Origin: Canna indica | Lineage: Eukaryota > Streptophyta > Magnoliopsida > Zingiberales > Cannaceae | Assembly (NCBI GenBank): GCA_034359265.1 | Contig: CP136891.1 | Span: 83,222,001-83,286,000, forward strand | Direction: 5' to 3' | DNA length: 64,000 bases | Shown: positions 48,743 to 61,105 of the stretch, piece by piece | Layout: every line of letters starts with the position of its first letter | Numbering within the stretch: the first letter of the stretch is position 1 | Position numbers and translations under genes: made by a program | Notes under the pieces: generated by a model | Told to the model about the DNA's origin: nothing | Databases searched by the model: none | The model's input: the letters and a program-made list of their open reading frames with translations, nothing else

Positions 48743-51700
48743 TCACAGTGGTGGACGAACTGCCCGGAGCTGCACAGAATTGTCGTAGCAATGCTCGAAT
48801 CCAAAATGGGGGTGCCTCTCATACCATGTATCTTCCTGCACATGTGTGTCCCAATGCTCCCCGCTGCTGCTCTTGCCATACTTGTGCACCCAACTGGAAC
48901 CGTTGTGTTGCTCTCCCCAAGTGCGATTCCACCGTTCCCCATACTTCCCTTCCCACCAAGTTTCGCCTTGCTTTACTCCATGACCGTTTGGATCGAAGTG
49001 TTCATCCCACTTATCTCCCCATTTTGACCACCCATCGCCTTCCGATCTCTCGGACCATTTGTCGGTGTACTTTATACTGCCACCTCTACCATCAAACTTC
49101 TCCCCCCACCTGCAACACAGATAACAATAACATTTGTTGAATAGAATCCTTTCTATAGAATGCATTAATTCACAGTGCTAAAATTACTAGAAAAATGGTT
49201 TCATATGTCATCGGAAGAACGGAAGAGGACAAAATGACAGATATCAACTTAGATTACTGAACGAGAGTTAAACTGCAATGGAGGTACTTTCGTTTACTTT
49301 GAATTTTTTAAAGCACGTCCTAATGGTGTCCGGAAATATGCTATAAAAATAATAACATATCATTGCAAAGACAGTCATCACAGTCCTCAATGCAAAGGAT
49401 AAATTTCTTTCCGAGATGCAATCTTCAGAACACATCATTGCTTCCAGATCCTAATATATATAAAAAAAGCTACCTCCTTAACGAAGTGTGGAGAGATACA
49501 TACCTTTTATTTCAGAGGGCAATAAACAAAAGATCAGCTACTCAACCTACTCATAGGTAATTTCAATAGAAAAAAAACCGTCCTTATGCCCAATTTATTA
49601 AGCACAAAGAAAAATACCCATATTTTTTCTTCTCTTCTATGTATCATTTGATTTACCAGCAAAATTAGTATGAGTCAATTGCTTGAAAAGGACACCATAA
49701 CTTCCTTCCCTCTTTTAAAACAAACATAAAAGAAAATTTACCAGAATAAAGCCAACAAATGGTATACAAACTACAAAGAGATCCATTATATTACAAGATT
49801 AAAACCAGCCAGAGCTGCCAGATAAAACAACAAATTAAATCGTTCAACCTAGAAATGGCTTGTGCAAATTGCATAAGTGGGACATGTCATTGTGTCAATA
49901 ATTTGTTTAGTTAGAACTGATATGTATGAAGAAAAGATGGAATTAGTTTTTCAATTCAATTAACTTAGACACTCATGCTTAAGACACCTCACCTTAATTT
50001 AGAAAAAGAAAGACCATTAGTGGACATCAATGAATATATGCTCTGTTTTCTAGGGAAGGTGAGGAATGTTAATGCCACCATATTTATTATAATGAAACAA
50101 TGAATATATACTCTCAAAAGCATATTTTTGTCACACAAGAAGATAATTCATTTAAATGCTTTAGCTAATAAGATCATTTCAGTAAATTATTATCTTCATG
50201 ATTGTATCATTAAAGCAAAAATATTAAGAGTATAATAAGTCTAACAAGATATCAACAAGAAGATTCATACCTCTCGTGCCAGACATGAGCATGGCCAGCT
50301 TCCAATGGCGTGTTTGGGTCTATACAACACCATTTATGAGCCCATTTCTCTGCTTGTCCAGAAGAATCATAATGCTCCGACCATTTCTCTTGCCACTGTT
50401 CATCCTTCCCATTCTTCCCCCACTTGTCTGCAGTCTTCTCCATATGGATAAGCCCACTTCTCATGTCCTAAGATAATCACAATAAGACACTTGTTTTACT
50501 GAAAGACAATTGAGCTTGATACTTTAAGATTCTGAAACAAATTTAGATTTACCTGCCACATTGACTCCTTCCAATATTCACGCCAAACATTTCCAAATGC
50601 ATCACGACCAGACTTTTGTGATCCTAGCTCCTTATAATCATATTGATCAGCTGCCTCCCAGTACTTATCCTCCCACTCAACAGTTCCATCTGCACTTACA
50701 CCTCGAGCTAATATCCACTTGCATACTACTCCATCAGGTTTTTGTTCTATACCTGTCTCTCTCCACCATTTTGAACCATCTGGATTTACACCATATTCTG
50801 ATGCTTCATTACACTTTCCAAGAGCTTCAGCAGCCTCTGCTGCATGCTTCGAAAAAAGCTGATCAAGCTTTTTCTCCTCTTCCGCAACCGCCACATCTAA
50901 AGCACTTTCAGATTCCACTTTAACCTCAACAAATGATTGAAGAGGTGGAAGAGGAGGATTATGTGTGTCCTCAAGTAATGTGCTCTCTAGAGGAATTGCT
51001 AAAAATTCCATTGGCTTTTCTTTTTCTATGACAAAATTGGATGGCTTTGACTTTGAGATTAATTTTTGTGCAGGCCTCTGGCCAGTGCTAGCTTCAATTG
51101 GATCTCTCTCACTATCGGAAGGAGGAGTCCATGACCAAAAATCTGGTCCAGGAGCTCCATTTTGTGTAATGTCTGACTGATAGAGATGTGCATCCTGATG
51201 CTGTAATCCTGCCCAAATGATGAATCATGGTAAAAAGTCAGCATTCATTTCTGATTTACATTGAACACAGATTAGGGGGAAATTAATGATGATGTTGAGA
51301 GAGTAATTTATGCACAAGCATGATATGATACTATAACAAATTTCACAAGAAATGCAAAATGTCACTTGATCTATAAAAGCCCACCTCCTGGAATACAAAA
51401 AGATAACATCTGTTCTTGAGTATGAACTAAATGTTAAGCAAGTTGTCAATCTGAGGCTAAATCTAATGATAGTCAATTATGGTGCAAGAGAACACGAAAT
51501 GTGTGCACATCAAACAATTCAACAAGTTAGAACAATATTAATTTGGCAGTCATTTGTGGCTTCGAAAAGATGCTTTAATGTCTTAAAGTCACATAAAGTT
51601 ATTGTATTTTTAGGTAACTAAATGAGCTCAAAAGAAAACAAGATGCATCATGCAAAAGAAACAACTTTGAATGTGATGGTGACCCATATGCTAGACTCCA

Positions 51701-52680
51701 GAGCCACATCATCATAGGAGCAAAAAATGACATGTTCATCTGTCTCTTTCTTGCATTTAATGGATTTCCCAACTTGTTATACATTTACCCATAGGTTGCA
51801 TCTTTTGTTATATTAATCACATATGAACCAGATGCATCAGACAGCTCAATCATGTATTATTCAAAAAAAGCTTAAATGGCACTAACCTGATTAATTTCCC
51901 CCTGAAATATTGTTCCTATCCATCGATTTTCCACCAGATAATTCAGATTGGTCAAATCAGGTTTACTTGAGTGCAAAACTGTGCAATAACTGAAATTGCA
52001 AAACTTGGAAAAGCTCTTCAACAAATTGTAGCTCGATCATATCGAAAAAGAGCATTTCTTTCATGCTAAGAACTAGTTTGCCGGTATAAATTATCTCGAG
52101 AAATATTTCAATCAAAATCATTTCTTACTACCAAGAGCTAGTTAAGACTATAAATTATCTGACGAAAAAATGGCTTCTTTCATGCAAAGAATCAAGTTCA
52201 CCGACATACAACCCAATAATAGCATAAATGAGACGAAAAGCACGAACCTTGTTGAGCAGTAGACACCTGCGGGGGATCAGATACGACAGGCGTCGACCGA
52301 ACCGCGGCCGCGGCGGGGAGAGGGGACTCTTTGAGAAGAGCGCGGGCGGCAGCGATCGCCGCCGCGGCGCGATCGATGACCTGGAGCCGCTGAACCCGGT
52401 CGCGCTCCTCCGCGGGCACCTGGAGGAGCTCATTGAAGCGCTCCGTCTTGGCAGCCAGCGAGGACGGCCGCTCCGCGCTCTCGCCACCATCACGGCGGCT
52501 CCCACCGCACAGCACCTGGGCTTGCCGCTCGCTCTCCGCAGCCTTCTTCCACATGTCGAGGTAGGAGTCCCCGGCCGGCGCGGCGGAACGCCGGAGCCTC
52601 CGGCCGCGCCGCGTCAGGGGTAGGAGAGGGCCGCCCAGGTTAGCGCGGGCGGCGCAGGAGCTCATTAAGTGCACTGACAT
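48743..52680 (-). CDS. LESV: LIKE EARLY STARVATION (LESV), plastid starch-granule protein
   Basis: Four exons on the minus strand: 52680-52248, 51208-50553, 50467-50271 and 49109-48743; 550 residues, close to the roughly 580 of the Arabidopsis protein. Exon 1 starts with an R/A-rich transit-peptide-like segment and carries DSYLDMWKKA. Exon 2 has GSKWWRETGIEQKPDGVVC, RGVSADGTVEWEDKYWEAAD and KSGRDAFGNVWREYWKESMW. Exons 3 and 4 continue a tryptophan- and aromatic-rich repeat (WGEKFDGRGG, KWSERSEGDGWSKWGDKWDE), the glucan-binding hallmark shared with ESV1. Known family role: binding starch glucans in the stroma and helping amylopectin order at granule formation. The start Met (SVHLMSS) could shift five codons to the next Met. 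LESV is preferred over ESV1 from exon 1/2 features. Confidence 0.86.
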
Positions 52681-54351
52681 CGTCAGGATTTGGGCGAAGA
52701 GTGTGCGGAATGGAGAGTGGGATGCTGTTGGATTTGGGAAGTCTGTAATTTAAAGACAGAATGCGATGCGAACTCTTCACTTCCATTAATACTCTCCATT
52801 TCTCACATATTTATTTATTTATTTTCAAATTGTAATTAAAATAAAATAAATATTTTTAATTACCTCATATTTCTATATTATTATTATTATTATTATCCAA
52901 ATAAAAAGCTCACTTTTTCTTCCTTCCCTATTATTTCTCCCCATTTTTCTCTCCCTTATAAAAAAACTCTAAATAAAAGGTCATTTTAAATTGGTTTATC
53001 ACTTTATTCGTCTTTTCGTTAAAAGAAAAGGAGATCATGTTTGCTTGAAATCGAAGGAAAGCAGCGATGCTTACTTCACAACTCAAAGATACTCTTTTGT
53101 TTTATGCCCTTCACGGGATCCAGCAATTTGCCAACTTTCCCATGAAAATTATTTTCATTATTTTATAGCATTTTTTTCTAATTAATTATATAGAACGCTT
53201 TTACACCGTTTAAAAGCGTTCATTTTTAGTATGAATTTGATGAGCATATTAACAATTAAGGGAAACAGTCAAATAGGAGGCCCTACAATTAAGGGCAGCT
53301 TGATAATTGAGATACAGATGACAAGATGATGAACTCAAATGAACTCCATGACAAGTAGCCTAATATGTGCTTTTACCCTAAAATTAATGTGACATAGGGC
53401 AACGTCAACATTACTATCAAGTGAGGCTACATCTATCACGTGTCATACGCTATTTTTGAACGACATAATTTCCACATTTTATTTCAAATTGAATAATAAA
53501 AATGAATCGATGTTGAATTGTTGAGTCATTTTTTCTATATTTTTAAATAATTAATGATTACATTTTTTATAAATTAATAATTCGTATGTTTTATTTTCTA
53601 TTAGAATAGTAAATTTTAGTTTTTTTAAAAATTAATTAATTAAATGGTTCGAGATCAGGGCGTTGGATGAATTAATTTAAATTAATTTGAATCAATTTAA
53701 ATTGACCGTTGATGGCATGGAGAGTCAAAAGTTATTTTTTCTTTTGTTTTTTCGGTGACGAATAATTAGAAAAGAAAAAAATACGGTGCCACAAAAAAAT
53801 TATATCAATTTTCCTCTTTCGTTGTATCATGATATCAATAAATCATAATATATCTTATATTCATTTTTACAAGGAATAAGTAGTGATCATATTTTATTGA
53901 GGATAAAAATTAGATGCTGCTTATATTAAAATATAATTATCTTTCGATAGTTGTTTAAAATAAATTTAATTTTTTCCGTTCATAATTTGGTAATCAAAAT
54001 GATAAGGCTTATCACATAACATGTTTGTCTTATAATTAAAAAATTGCAGTTATTAATTATTATTATTATTAAATACATTCATACATTTTATCGCTTCCGA
54101 TTAATTGTCCGGTTCGGTCCGGTTTAGAATTGCTTTTTTTAGTTACTAAACGCTGATAAATGAGCATCGATCAGACCGCTGTAGCCCATAAACGACAAAA
54201 TCCCACCATTCGTCCAATGCATACTAGCATGTCTTGATGCCCTTTTCTATACATTTACCAACAACAAGAATCATATTATTCCAGTCATCTCCATCCCCAA
54301 GATGCTTCTTGCACCTGACTTGTTTCTTACTTCACTCTTCTTACTTCACTC
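52681..54351. other. Intergenic between LESV and D27-type genes (divergent promoters)
   Basis: The two genes point away from each other, so both promoters lie here. On the minus strand, ctttaaatta at about 52745-52755 is a weak TATA-like string for LESV. The rest is AT-rich with (ATT)n near 52880 and 54050. I recognise no gene or mobile element. Confidence 0.45.
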
Positions 54352-54358
54352 TATTTAA
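54352..54358 (+). promoter_or_regulatory. Candidate TATA box of the D27-type gene
   Basis: TATTTAA lies 43-49 bp before the start codon, followed by ctctctctgtacacc and actacacacaatg, typical of a short plant leader. Assignment is by position and sequence only. Confidence 0.5.
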
Positions 54359-54400
54359 GCTTCTCACGCACGCTCTCTCTGTACACCTACACTACACACA

Positions 54401-56437
54401 ATGGAAGCTAATGCTCTTCACCATGGCGGACTCAAGACGCTTCTTCCAACGACCAGGAGAGCAGCTGGCCGAAGCTGCACGTCCGTGGTGGTGAAAGCGA
54501 GGGTGAAGATGGTAGTAACGAAGGAGGAGGGGAAGAAAACGGCTACGTACTACGGAGACACCTTCGCCACCGAGAGGATGGTGATGACGCCGATGGAGAA
54601 GTCGACCATCAAGAGGAGGCTGGAGGAAGTGGTGGCGCCGCCGGCATCGGAGAAGACGGCGTACGAAGACAACTGGTTTGACCGCATCGCGATCCACTAC
54701 CTCTCCATGGCCGTTCAAGCCACCACAGGTACTTAGTAATTAGTCTTCTTCTTCTTCTTCTTTATATATATATGATTTGACTCGACACATGCAGGGATAA
54801 CCAACAAGAACGAAGGATATGAGAGCCTGGTAGAGGCAGCAATCATGATCTCTAAGAAATTTGATACGATAGCACAGCAGGAACTGGTGACTCAATCTCT
54901 GCAGAAGGCCTTTCCAAGTGCCATTTTGAAAATGGCAAGTTATTTATGTACCTACTTTTTTCAGCTGATTTCTTTTTCTAAAGTATATGTACAATTAATC
55001 TATTGCTTAATTTCCTACAAGTAGATCTATGAATGCAGTGCTAAATGCCAATTGAATCAAATTTTACTCCTTGTTAACATGCATGCACGCATGACAGGTA
55101 AAAATTTTACTTCCACCATCAAGATTTGCTAGAGAATACTTTGCAGCTTTCACTACACTGTTCTTCCCTTGGCTAATTGGCCGCTGCGAGGTATACAGTT
55201 TTCCTTCTGCACTTTCAATCTTCCTATATTTTTTGAATCTGAGATTTGACTGATGACTTTTGCTGAGAAGGTAAGGAAATCAGATGTGGAAGGAAAAACA
55301 GAGAAAAATGTGGTTTACATCCCTAAATGCAGGTATACTCTTCAATTACAATTCAAGTATCTTAGATAAATTAGCAATATATACATATTTCTCTTAAAAG
55401 AGTCAAATTTTGAAGTGCTGTGCTTCACCTGCTCATAACCACTGCAGGTTTCTTGAGAGCACCAGTTGTGTAGGGATGTGCACAAACTTATGCAAGATTC
55501 CAAGTCAGAAGTTCATCCAGGATTCACTAGGCATGCCTGTCTACATGGTTCCAAGTATGCTTCTCAAACCTCATTAAACTAAAAACAATTGATCACCCTC
55601 TTCAAAAGGATATTCTTTTACGATTAAAAAAAAAAGAATCAGAAGAAATACCTCAAAAGAGAAACTTGGGAGAAATAGAAAGAACCTTCGTGAGAAACAC
55701 AAGATGATCCAAGTAGGCCACCCTGACAACTGTGTAGATACCATTTTCCTCAAACACTTTAGGCACAATTTCTCAAAAAGGAAAAAAGTGGGAGGAGAGA
55801 AAAGGATGAGGGCCAGTGGACAACCATTTATGGGGAACAAGACATGGAACTGAGATCCACGAAAGGGTATATAAAATGCTTCACATCAGTAGAAATGAGT
55901 TCCCCTGTCTGCACTCCTCCATGCAATAGAAAAAGATGCATCCCATCAGCCATTTCCTGCTTCATGTTCTTCCATTCATAGTGTCTGAGAAGAATGAAAG
56001 TAATGTACCCCAGTACTGTCAAATCTCAGTCATGACAGCCATTTCCATGATCAAGTTGAGCTTTTTGCTCCAATAGGTTCTCTAGTATCCATGTCATAAT
56101 TATCATCATAGAATCTTAGCTTATAACTGCTCTTTGTCAAATGCCTAAGCTAGATGTAAGTATAATCATATTGGTGGAGAAAATTGCAAGTAATGGATGT
56201 GCTGCTAAATATCAGATTTTGAAGACATGAGCTGTGAGATGATTTTTGGTCAGCAACCACCTACTGATGATCCTGCACTGAAGCAACCATGCTACAGGAA
56301 ATCATGTAAGAATCATTTAATTAAACTGGTAAAGAAATTCTTGTCAAATTGAGTTCTAACTTTTTCTCTTTTTTGTTTAATAATTGTTTGTAGGCATAGC
56401 AAAGAAGACACATGCAGTGAACTGCTCCAGTTCCTGA
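54401..56437 (+). CDS. D27: DWARF27-type beta-carotene isomerase
   Basis: Seven exons: 54401-54728, 54795-54934, 55098-55190, 55271-55332, 55448-55554, 56216-56305 and 56394-56437; 287 residues. The N-terminus is rich in T, R and S, fitting a plastid transit peptide. Family signatures are [74 protein letters not shown] and [21 protein letters not shown]27 is an iron-containing plastid enzyme that isomerises all-trans to 9-cis beta-carotene, the first committed step to strigolactones. Intron 2 must use a GC donor to keep the frame. Intron 5 (661 bp) contains unrecognised sequence. It may be D27 itself or a D27-like paralogue; the sequence alone does not decide. Confidence 0.88.
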
Positions 56438-56729
56438 AACAGAAAATTATTACATGCACTTCATTGAATTTCTTTCACCAGAAGGAAATCAAAATGTTGT
56501 CAAGCAAAAAGGGATGGCATTCCTTGATTCATTTTGATTACAAAATGACTTATTTGAAGTTGTCTAATGTGTAATGTATATATCTATAAAAAGGAAGCAA
56601 CATTTATTTCCCGCACATATTTTGTCGTATTAATCGTATTAATGTTGTCATATTAAATGACATGTATAGTTTGGAATATTATTGTACACTGTGTAATATT
56701 TATAGTAATCAATGAAATATTAATACTAA

Positions 56730-57120
56730 GAGGGTGTTCGGTTGCCCGCAAGTGCAAATGCTGCAAAAAGTATTTGCATGCAAAAATAAATGCCCACGAA
56801 TAGAATTTGCAGCCAATTACAATTGGTTGACCGCAAATGGAAGTTACGGTTACTACACTTGCAACTTGCATATATCTTCATATATATGTCTAACCATTTT
56901 GGCCCAACACGATAAAATTGTGCTCGGGCCGCTCGTTATCGTGTCAGGCCAAGGGATATAGTTCTGGCCCAGCCTGATAGCTTGATAACTAGAGTCAAGA
57001 AAGGGGGTGGCCTGGCCATTTAGTTTTTCGTAACCGTGCTAACCGATCGAGCCGTGATGGCCCATTTAGTTTTTGTGCCGTGCCCGGCTGGATTCTCATG
57101 TCCAATTTTTTACCAGGCCA
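56730..57120. repeat. Second copy of the 37.5-kb element (left end and GC-rich field)
   Basis: gttgcccgcaagtgcaaatg follows TAA as at 37466. Then come tatttgcatgcaaaa, atgccc and acacttgcaacttgcat in the same order, but without the LINE insert. GC-rich strings (gctcgggccgctcg, gtgccgtgcccggctgg) follow from about 56896. The right border is not identified. Confidence 0.65.
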
Positions 57121-58669
57121 AGCAGGTACGTCACGGATATTACCCCTCCCCCCCGGATGAGCCTAGATTTGCCGCTTCAAATGGCGGTGCTCGCTCGCAT
57201 GGATGTTTGAAGGTGCAATCCAGAATCTATCTTGAGCACAAATCGATCCAAAAATCACCGGAGGAGCAAGCAAGGACCGATGAGTGCCAAAAAACCTGTG
57301 ATCTAGCTATAAAAAGGCCGAAAAAATCACCTAAATCGATCCAACGATAATATACAATATGAGTTTAACGAAATTTAAAAACAATAACAGACAAATAGAG
57401 CCAAAAGGTTAAATCTATCATTTTACCCCAATAATAATTCATCAGCTACAATAGCATCGATAAGATCTGACTCAAAATAATTAATATTATTTTATACTCT
57501 AAAGCATCATTTATTATTTATCAAAATAAATTGATAATATTTAATTACCGTATAATATTGGAAAATATAAAAATTGTACGAAATACAAAAATATAACTAG
57601 TTTGCTTTATTATTCTCTTCCAAAAAATATCTCCCCATGGAATCTAATGATTACAACATGAGAGTCTTATCATGGAATTAATCTAAATGACTCTATAGCC
57701 ATCCCTAATTGCATCTAAATGAAAATACAAGGCGCACATATATATATATATCTTGGTGCAATTGGAAGTCAAAACATCAATATATATTGGGCACTGTTTC
57801 AACGTCACATGCATCAACGGTAGAAGAAGTCTCAGCATCAAATTTAGGAATACAAGATTCTGCAGCGTATCGCACGCCACTTGTCTGACCAAGGATTCTG
57901 AGAATAATTGGTGGATGCATAGTGAATGAAATGCTGGCTACGGCCTAAGGTGCTGTACGTAGTTGAAATGAATGAGCATTTTCTAGGGTTCTGCGATGAC
58001 TTACCTGCTCCACTGAATTCATTCTGATGGATTCAAAAACTCAATCATTAGTTTCAAGGAGCAGATACCCAGTGTGCTTTCCTCCCTTGAAGTTATACTG
58101 ACTGTTACAACAAAAGAACAAATGAACAAATTTTAAGAGTTTCAAGTGATTATTTTAATCATGAAAATACATTCTAAAATTTTAAAAAAAAATCATAAAA
58201 AATTATTCACTTATTTAAAATTATTGTGATTTTTTTTTGAAGATTTTAGAATTCATTTTCATAATCAAAATGATCACTTTAAATAGTCCGAGTACAAATG
58301 TATTTTGGATATTTTTTGAATTTAATTATGATTTTGGAGATTTCAGATACATATTCGATTTTAGAAAATCTTGAGGTTTCATATTCTAGTTTTAAAAAAT
58401 TACTGTATCTAATAAGTTACTAATTCCTTCGTAAGCACTTTTTTTTATTTTTAGCCTTGCTTCTTCCTTTCTTACCGGTTGTAATTCTTTTGAGTTTGTC
58501 ACCTCAACTACGTACAATGCCTCAAACGATAGAGTATTAATTCCTGAGTTATTTTTGTTAAAATATATATTATTATTATTCTTCCAAATCGATCCGTCAA
58601 AAGCCAACAACAGCAGGGGCGGAGGCACTCTTTGGTGAGAGAGGCAATGCCTTTCTGAAATTCTTCTCC

Positions 58670-58672
<3 letters not shown>
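57121..58672. other. Intergenic, nothing recognised
   Basis: A moderately GC-rich part up to about 57350, with a shadow open frame, then AT-rich DNA. A pair of inverted strings, aagtgattattttaatcatg and ataatcaaaatgatcacttt at about 58143 and 58260, suggests a small foldback element. No gene is seen. Confidence 0.4.

Positions 58673-58719
<47 letters not shown>
58673..58719. repeat. (TA)n microsatellite
   Basis: About 23 uninterrupted TA units, likely length-variable. Confidence 0.95.
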
Positions 58720-59004
58720 TTTGACCCTTTTCGAAAACTTTCTTCCCCTTGTATACAAGTGAAATGTCAACTTTGCCCCTTTAAAATCAAATATTTGCTA
58801 TCATATCCCAAAATTCATATCTCATTTTGTGCGAACTGCTTCTGTCTATCTCTACCTCCGCTGAAATCCTTCTTTTTGTTCACCCTCTTGGTTGGCTTAT
58901 TTGGCTCTTCATCCAATCTGTCCCCCCACCCCATCCCAATTTTATTTGTGGCTCCGTTCTTGGCCAACAACAATGAAAATTGCAAGGATAACTACTTTGG
59001 ATGA

Positions 59005-59466
59005 CAATAATACTCGTTTAAGCGGGTACCCATGGGTATTTACTCGTTTATGACGAGTATGAGGATTAATATCCTATCCGCGGGGATGTCGTGGGTAATT
59101 TTTTTAATCCGTTTATTATATGAGGGCGAGTATGAATATTATAGTACATGTATCCGCGAATAAAATATAATTATGTTTGAAGACCTTATGTTGTTGTTGA
59201 TAAATGCTTGAAGACATGTTGTTGATAATGTGTTTATCTACTTTTTTATCCTATAACTTATGTTATTGTTGATATTTATTTTATTATTGTGAGTTTAAAT
59301 TAATTTTAATAAAATATTATAATTTATACTTTTCAAAATGACATGGATACCCGCCAATGTTTGTGGGGATCCATCCCCTGCTGAGAATTAAATAAGTATA
59401 AGTATTATATATATTTCGCGGGATGAGTAACGGATAGACACCTCCCGTACCCGTTTCGCCCCGTTG
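59005..59466. repeat. Degenerate hAT-like element with gggtacccatgggta-type ends
   Basis: The left part has actcgtttaagcgggtaccc and catgggtatttactcg; the right part has gatacccgccaatg, gggatccatcccc and ccgtacccgtttcgcc. GC-rich subterminal strings around an AT-rich centre resemble non-autonomous hAT elements. No matching 8-bp flanks were found, so borders are estimates. Confidence 0.4.
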
Positions 59467-60690
59467 ACTTCCTTAATAACCACCAATTATTACTCGTAAT
59501 CACCTCCAAAAGTATTATGGTTAAGATTTTTATTTTCTCTCTATCAATAAAATTAGTCCTTAGCATGTATCAAATCCTTAGCGTGTATCATCGAATTAAT
59601 TTTTGGAAAGTTAATATTTGAATTTGAATGAAACGATGCATGTAAAAGATTACAAAGACAATTTTATGGAAAACTGCATTTAACTCGGATGGATGATAAA
59701 ATAGGAGAAAAATATAAGACAAATTCAAGATAAATATTGTTATCTATCTATTAATCAAATTTTTTTTTTTTGAAAAATATTTACATGCCAAAGTTATTAT
59801 TTTAATATTTTCCTCCATTTTTAATTGAGCAATTTTTTTAAATCATCTTATGGATTATAAATTTTTTTAGATCCATAATACCGATCTGGAATTTATCAGA
59901 TCTATAACTATTTTCTCAGAATTCTCAAAATATTTTCGACTTCGGTCTGGTATTTGATTTTAGACTTTTGTAAACGTTTAAAAACTTCAATTTTCTTTCG
60001 AATATATTGATATAATTATAAATAATACATAAAACATATTATATTCATCAGAAAATAATAAATTAATCTTATTTATTCTAGTATCACATTTAAAAAAAAA
60101 TTAGAACCTATTATATTCTCGAAAAATTTTAGATATTATCAATAATATACAAAATAAATCTATTAAAAATATCGTAAATATTATATTTATAAAAAAAATG
60201 ATGAATCTTTCATTGTTTCAATTTCATATTTTTGAGAAAGATATGAGATCTATTATATTTTAAATTTTTGTAAAATTTTGAAATCGAATATTAAATCGAA
60301 CTCAAGAGCATTTTGGTTCTGAAATCGAATTCCTGAATCATTGTTATCAATCTGAATTTTTTTTGATCAATGATATGATTTAGAAAAATTACTCTTTTTA
60401 ATTTATTTATATAACCACTATGTTCGTACTCACTACTCGCTTAGTACCACAAACCCGACCCGACATTGTGGTTCTTTGTTGCTTGCTCAAGAGAGAATCC
60501 GACCCGACATTTCGAAATTTAAAAGGATTGCCCGAGCGGCAAATGCTCGAACAAGTCAGTAGGGGTTGCATCGAGGAGGATAACAGAAGACCGACCAGCT
60601 TCGTTGCGCATTCCATTTCTGCCTTCCACGTAGCAAGCGCGAGAGCTAGAACGACACAGTGTGAGGACTCGACCCAGCTGCCAAACGAGA
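59467..60690. other. AT-rich intergenic, then the distal promoter of the cyclin gene
   Basis: Low-complexity AT-rich sequence to about 60400 with recurring tcgaat / tttgagaattc strings, no gene. From 60420 composition rises; long frames on both strands at 60420-60887 look like promoter/leader shadows. Confidence 0.45.
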
Positions 60691-60695
60691 GCCAT

Positions 60696-60703
60696 CCGTT
60701 GGG
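60696..60703 (-). promoter_or_regulatory. Candidate MSA (mitosis-specific activator) element and GGGCCC motif
   Basis: ccgttggg reads CCCAACGG on the minus strand, matching the core of the MYB3R-bound MSA element found in G2/M genes, including A- and B-type cyclins. It is followed by gggccc, a TCP-type motif. It lies about 2.1 kb before the first coding ATG, but possibly close to the transcription start if the leader is interrupted by an intron. Confidence 0.45.
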
Positions 60704-60961
60704 CCCGTTTTCTCGTGAGCACAGTATCTATCCCTCTCCGTCAGCGGGAAGGCCAGGTGGGGTTCCTGGGACGGCCGCCGCTGCGGCGGGGAGGGATCAC
60801 ATTTGGGCGAGGTTTCTATTTAGATTCAATCTCAATATATCGTTTTCGTATTCTTCTTGCTATAGTCTTACATTTTTTGCGACCTAGGGTTTAGGTGGTA
60901 TTGAAATTGGTCGATCAAGATCCCCGGCTCAGAGTCGGGATGCATGGATCTATGGGCGATA

Positions 60962-61105
60962 TTTTCTGAAACGCTGTTGTCATTTATTTTAGTATTCTTC
61001 TTCTTGTGCTCAATAAACGCCTATTTTCTTGGTTTTTCTGAAACGCTGCTGTCATTTATTTTAGTATTCTTCTTCTTGTACTCAATAAACGCCTATTTTC
61101 TTGGT
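60962..61105 (+). repeat. 72-bp tandem duplication upstream of the cyclin coding region
   Basis: Two copies, 60962-61033 and 61034-61105, differ at two positions (gttg/gctg and gtgc/gtac). Each includes ctgaaacgctg and caataaacgcctattttc. The unit is a multiple of three and open in one frame, but no protein family is recognised. Confidence 0.93.

Noticed and set aside
52228..52623. 131-residue plus-strand frame opposite LESV exon 1
   Set aside because: Arginine/glycine-rich shadow of a GC-rich exon; no domain.
48743..52680. Calling this gene ESV1
   Set aside because: The DSYLDMWKKA segment and the GSKWWRETG...SGRDAFGNVWRE block fit LESV better; still not proven without alignment.
54935..54940. 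GT at 54939 as a canonical donor for D27 intron 2
   Set aside because: Would put the next exon out of frame with the conserved D27 sequence; the GC donor at 54935 keeps it.
55574..55840. 88-residue minus-strand frame in D27 intron 5
   Set aside because: Low-complexity F/L-rich translation with no recognised domain; intron position is supported by flanking conserved exons.
60528..60560. tRNA-like start (ggattgcccgagcggc)
   Set aside because: Resembles an A box, but no B box, anticodon arm or acceptor pairing follows.
60420..60887. 155-residue frame upstream of the cyclin gene
   Set aside because: No recognisable domain; overlaps candidate promoter and leader motifs and has frames open on both strands.
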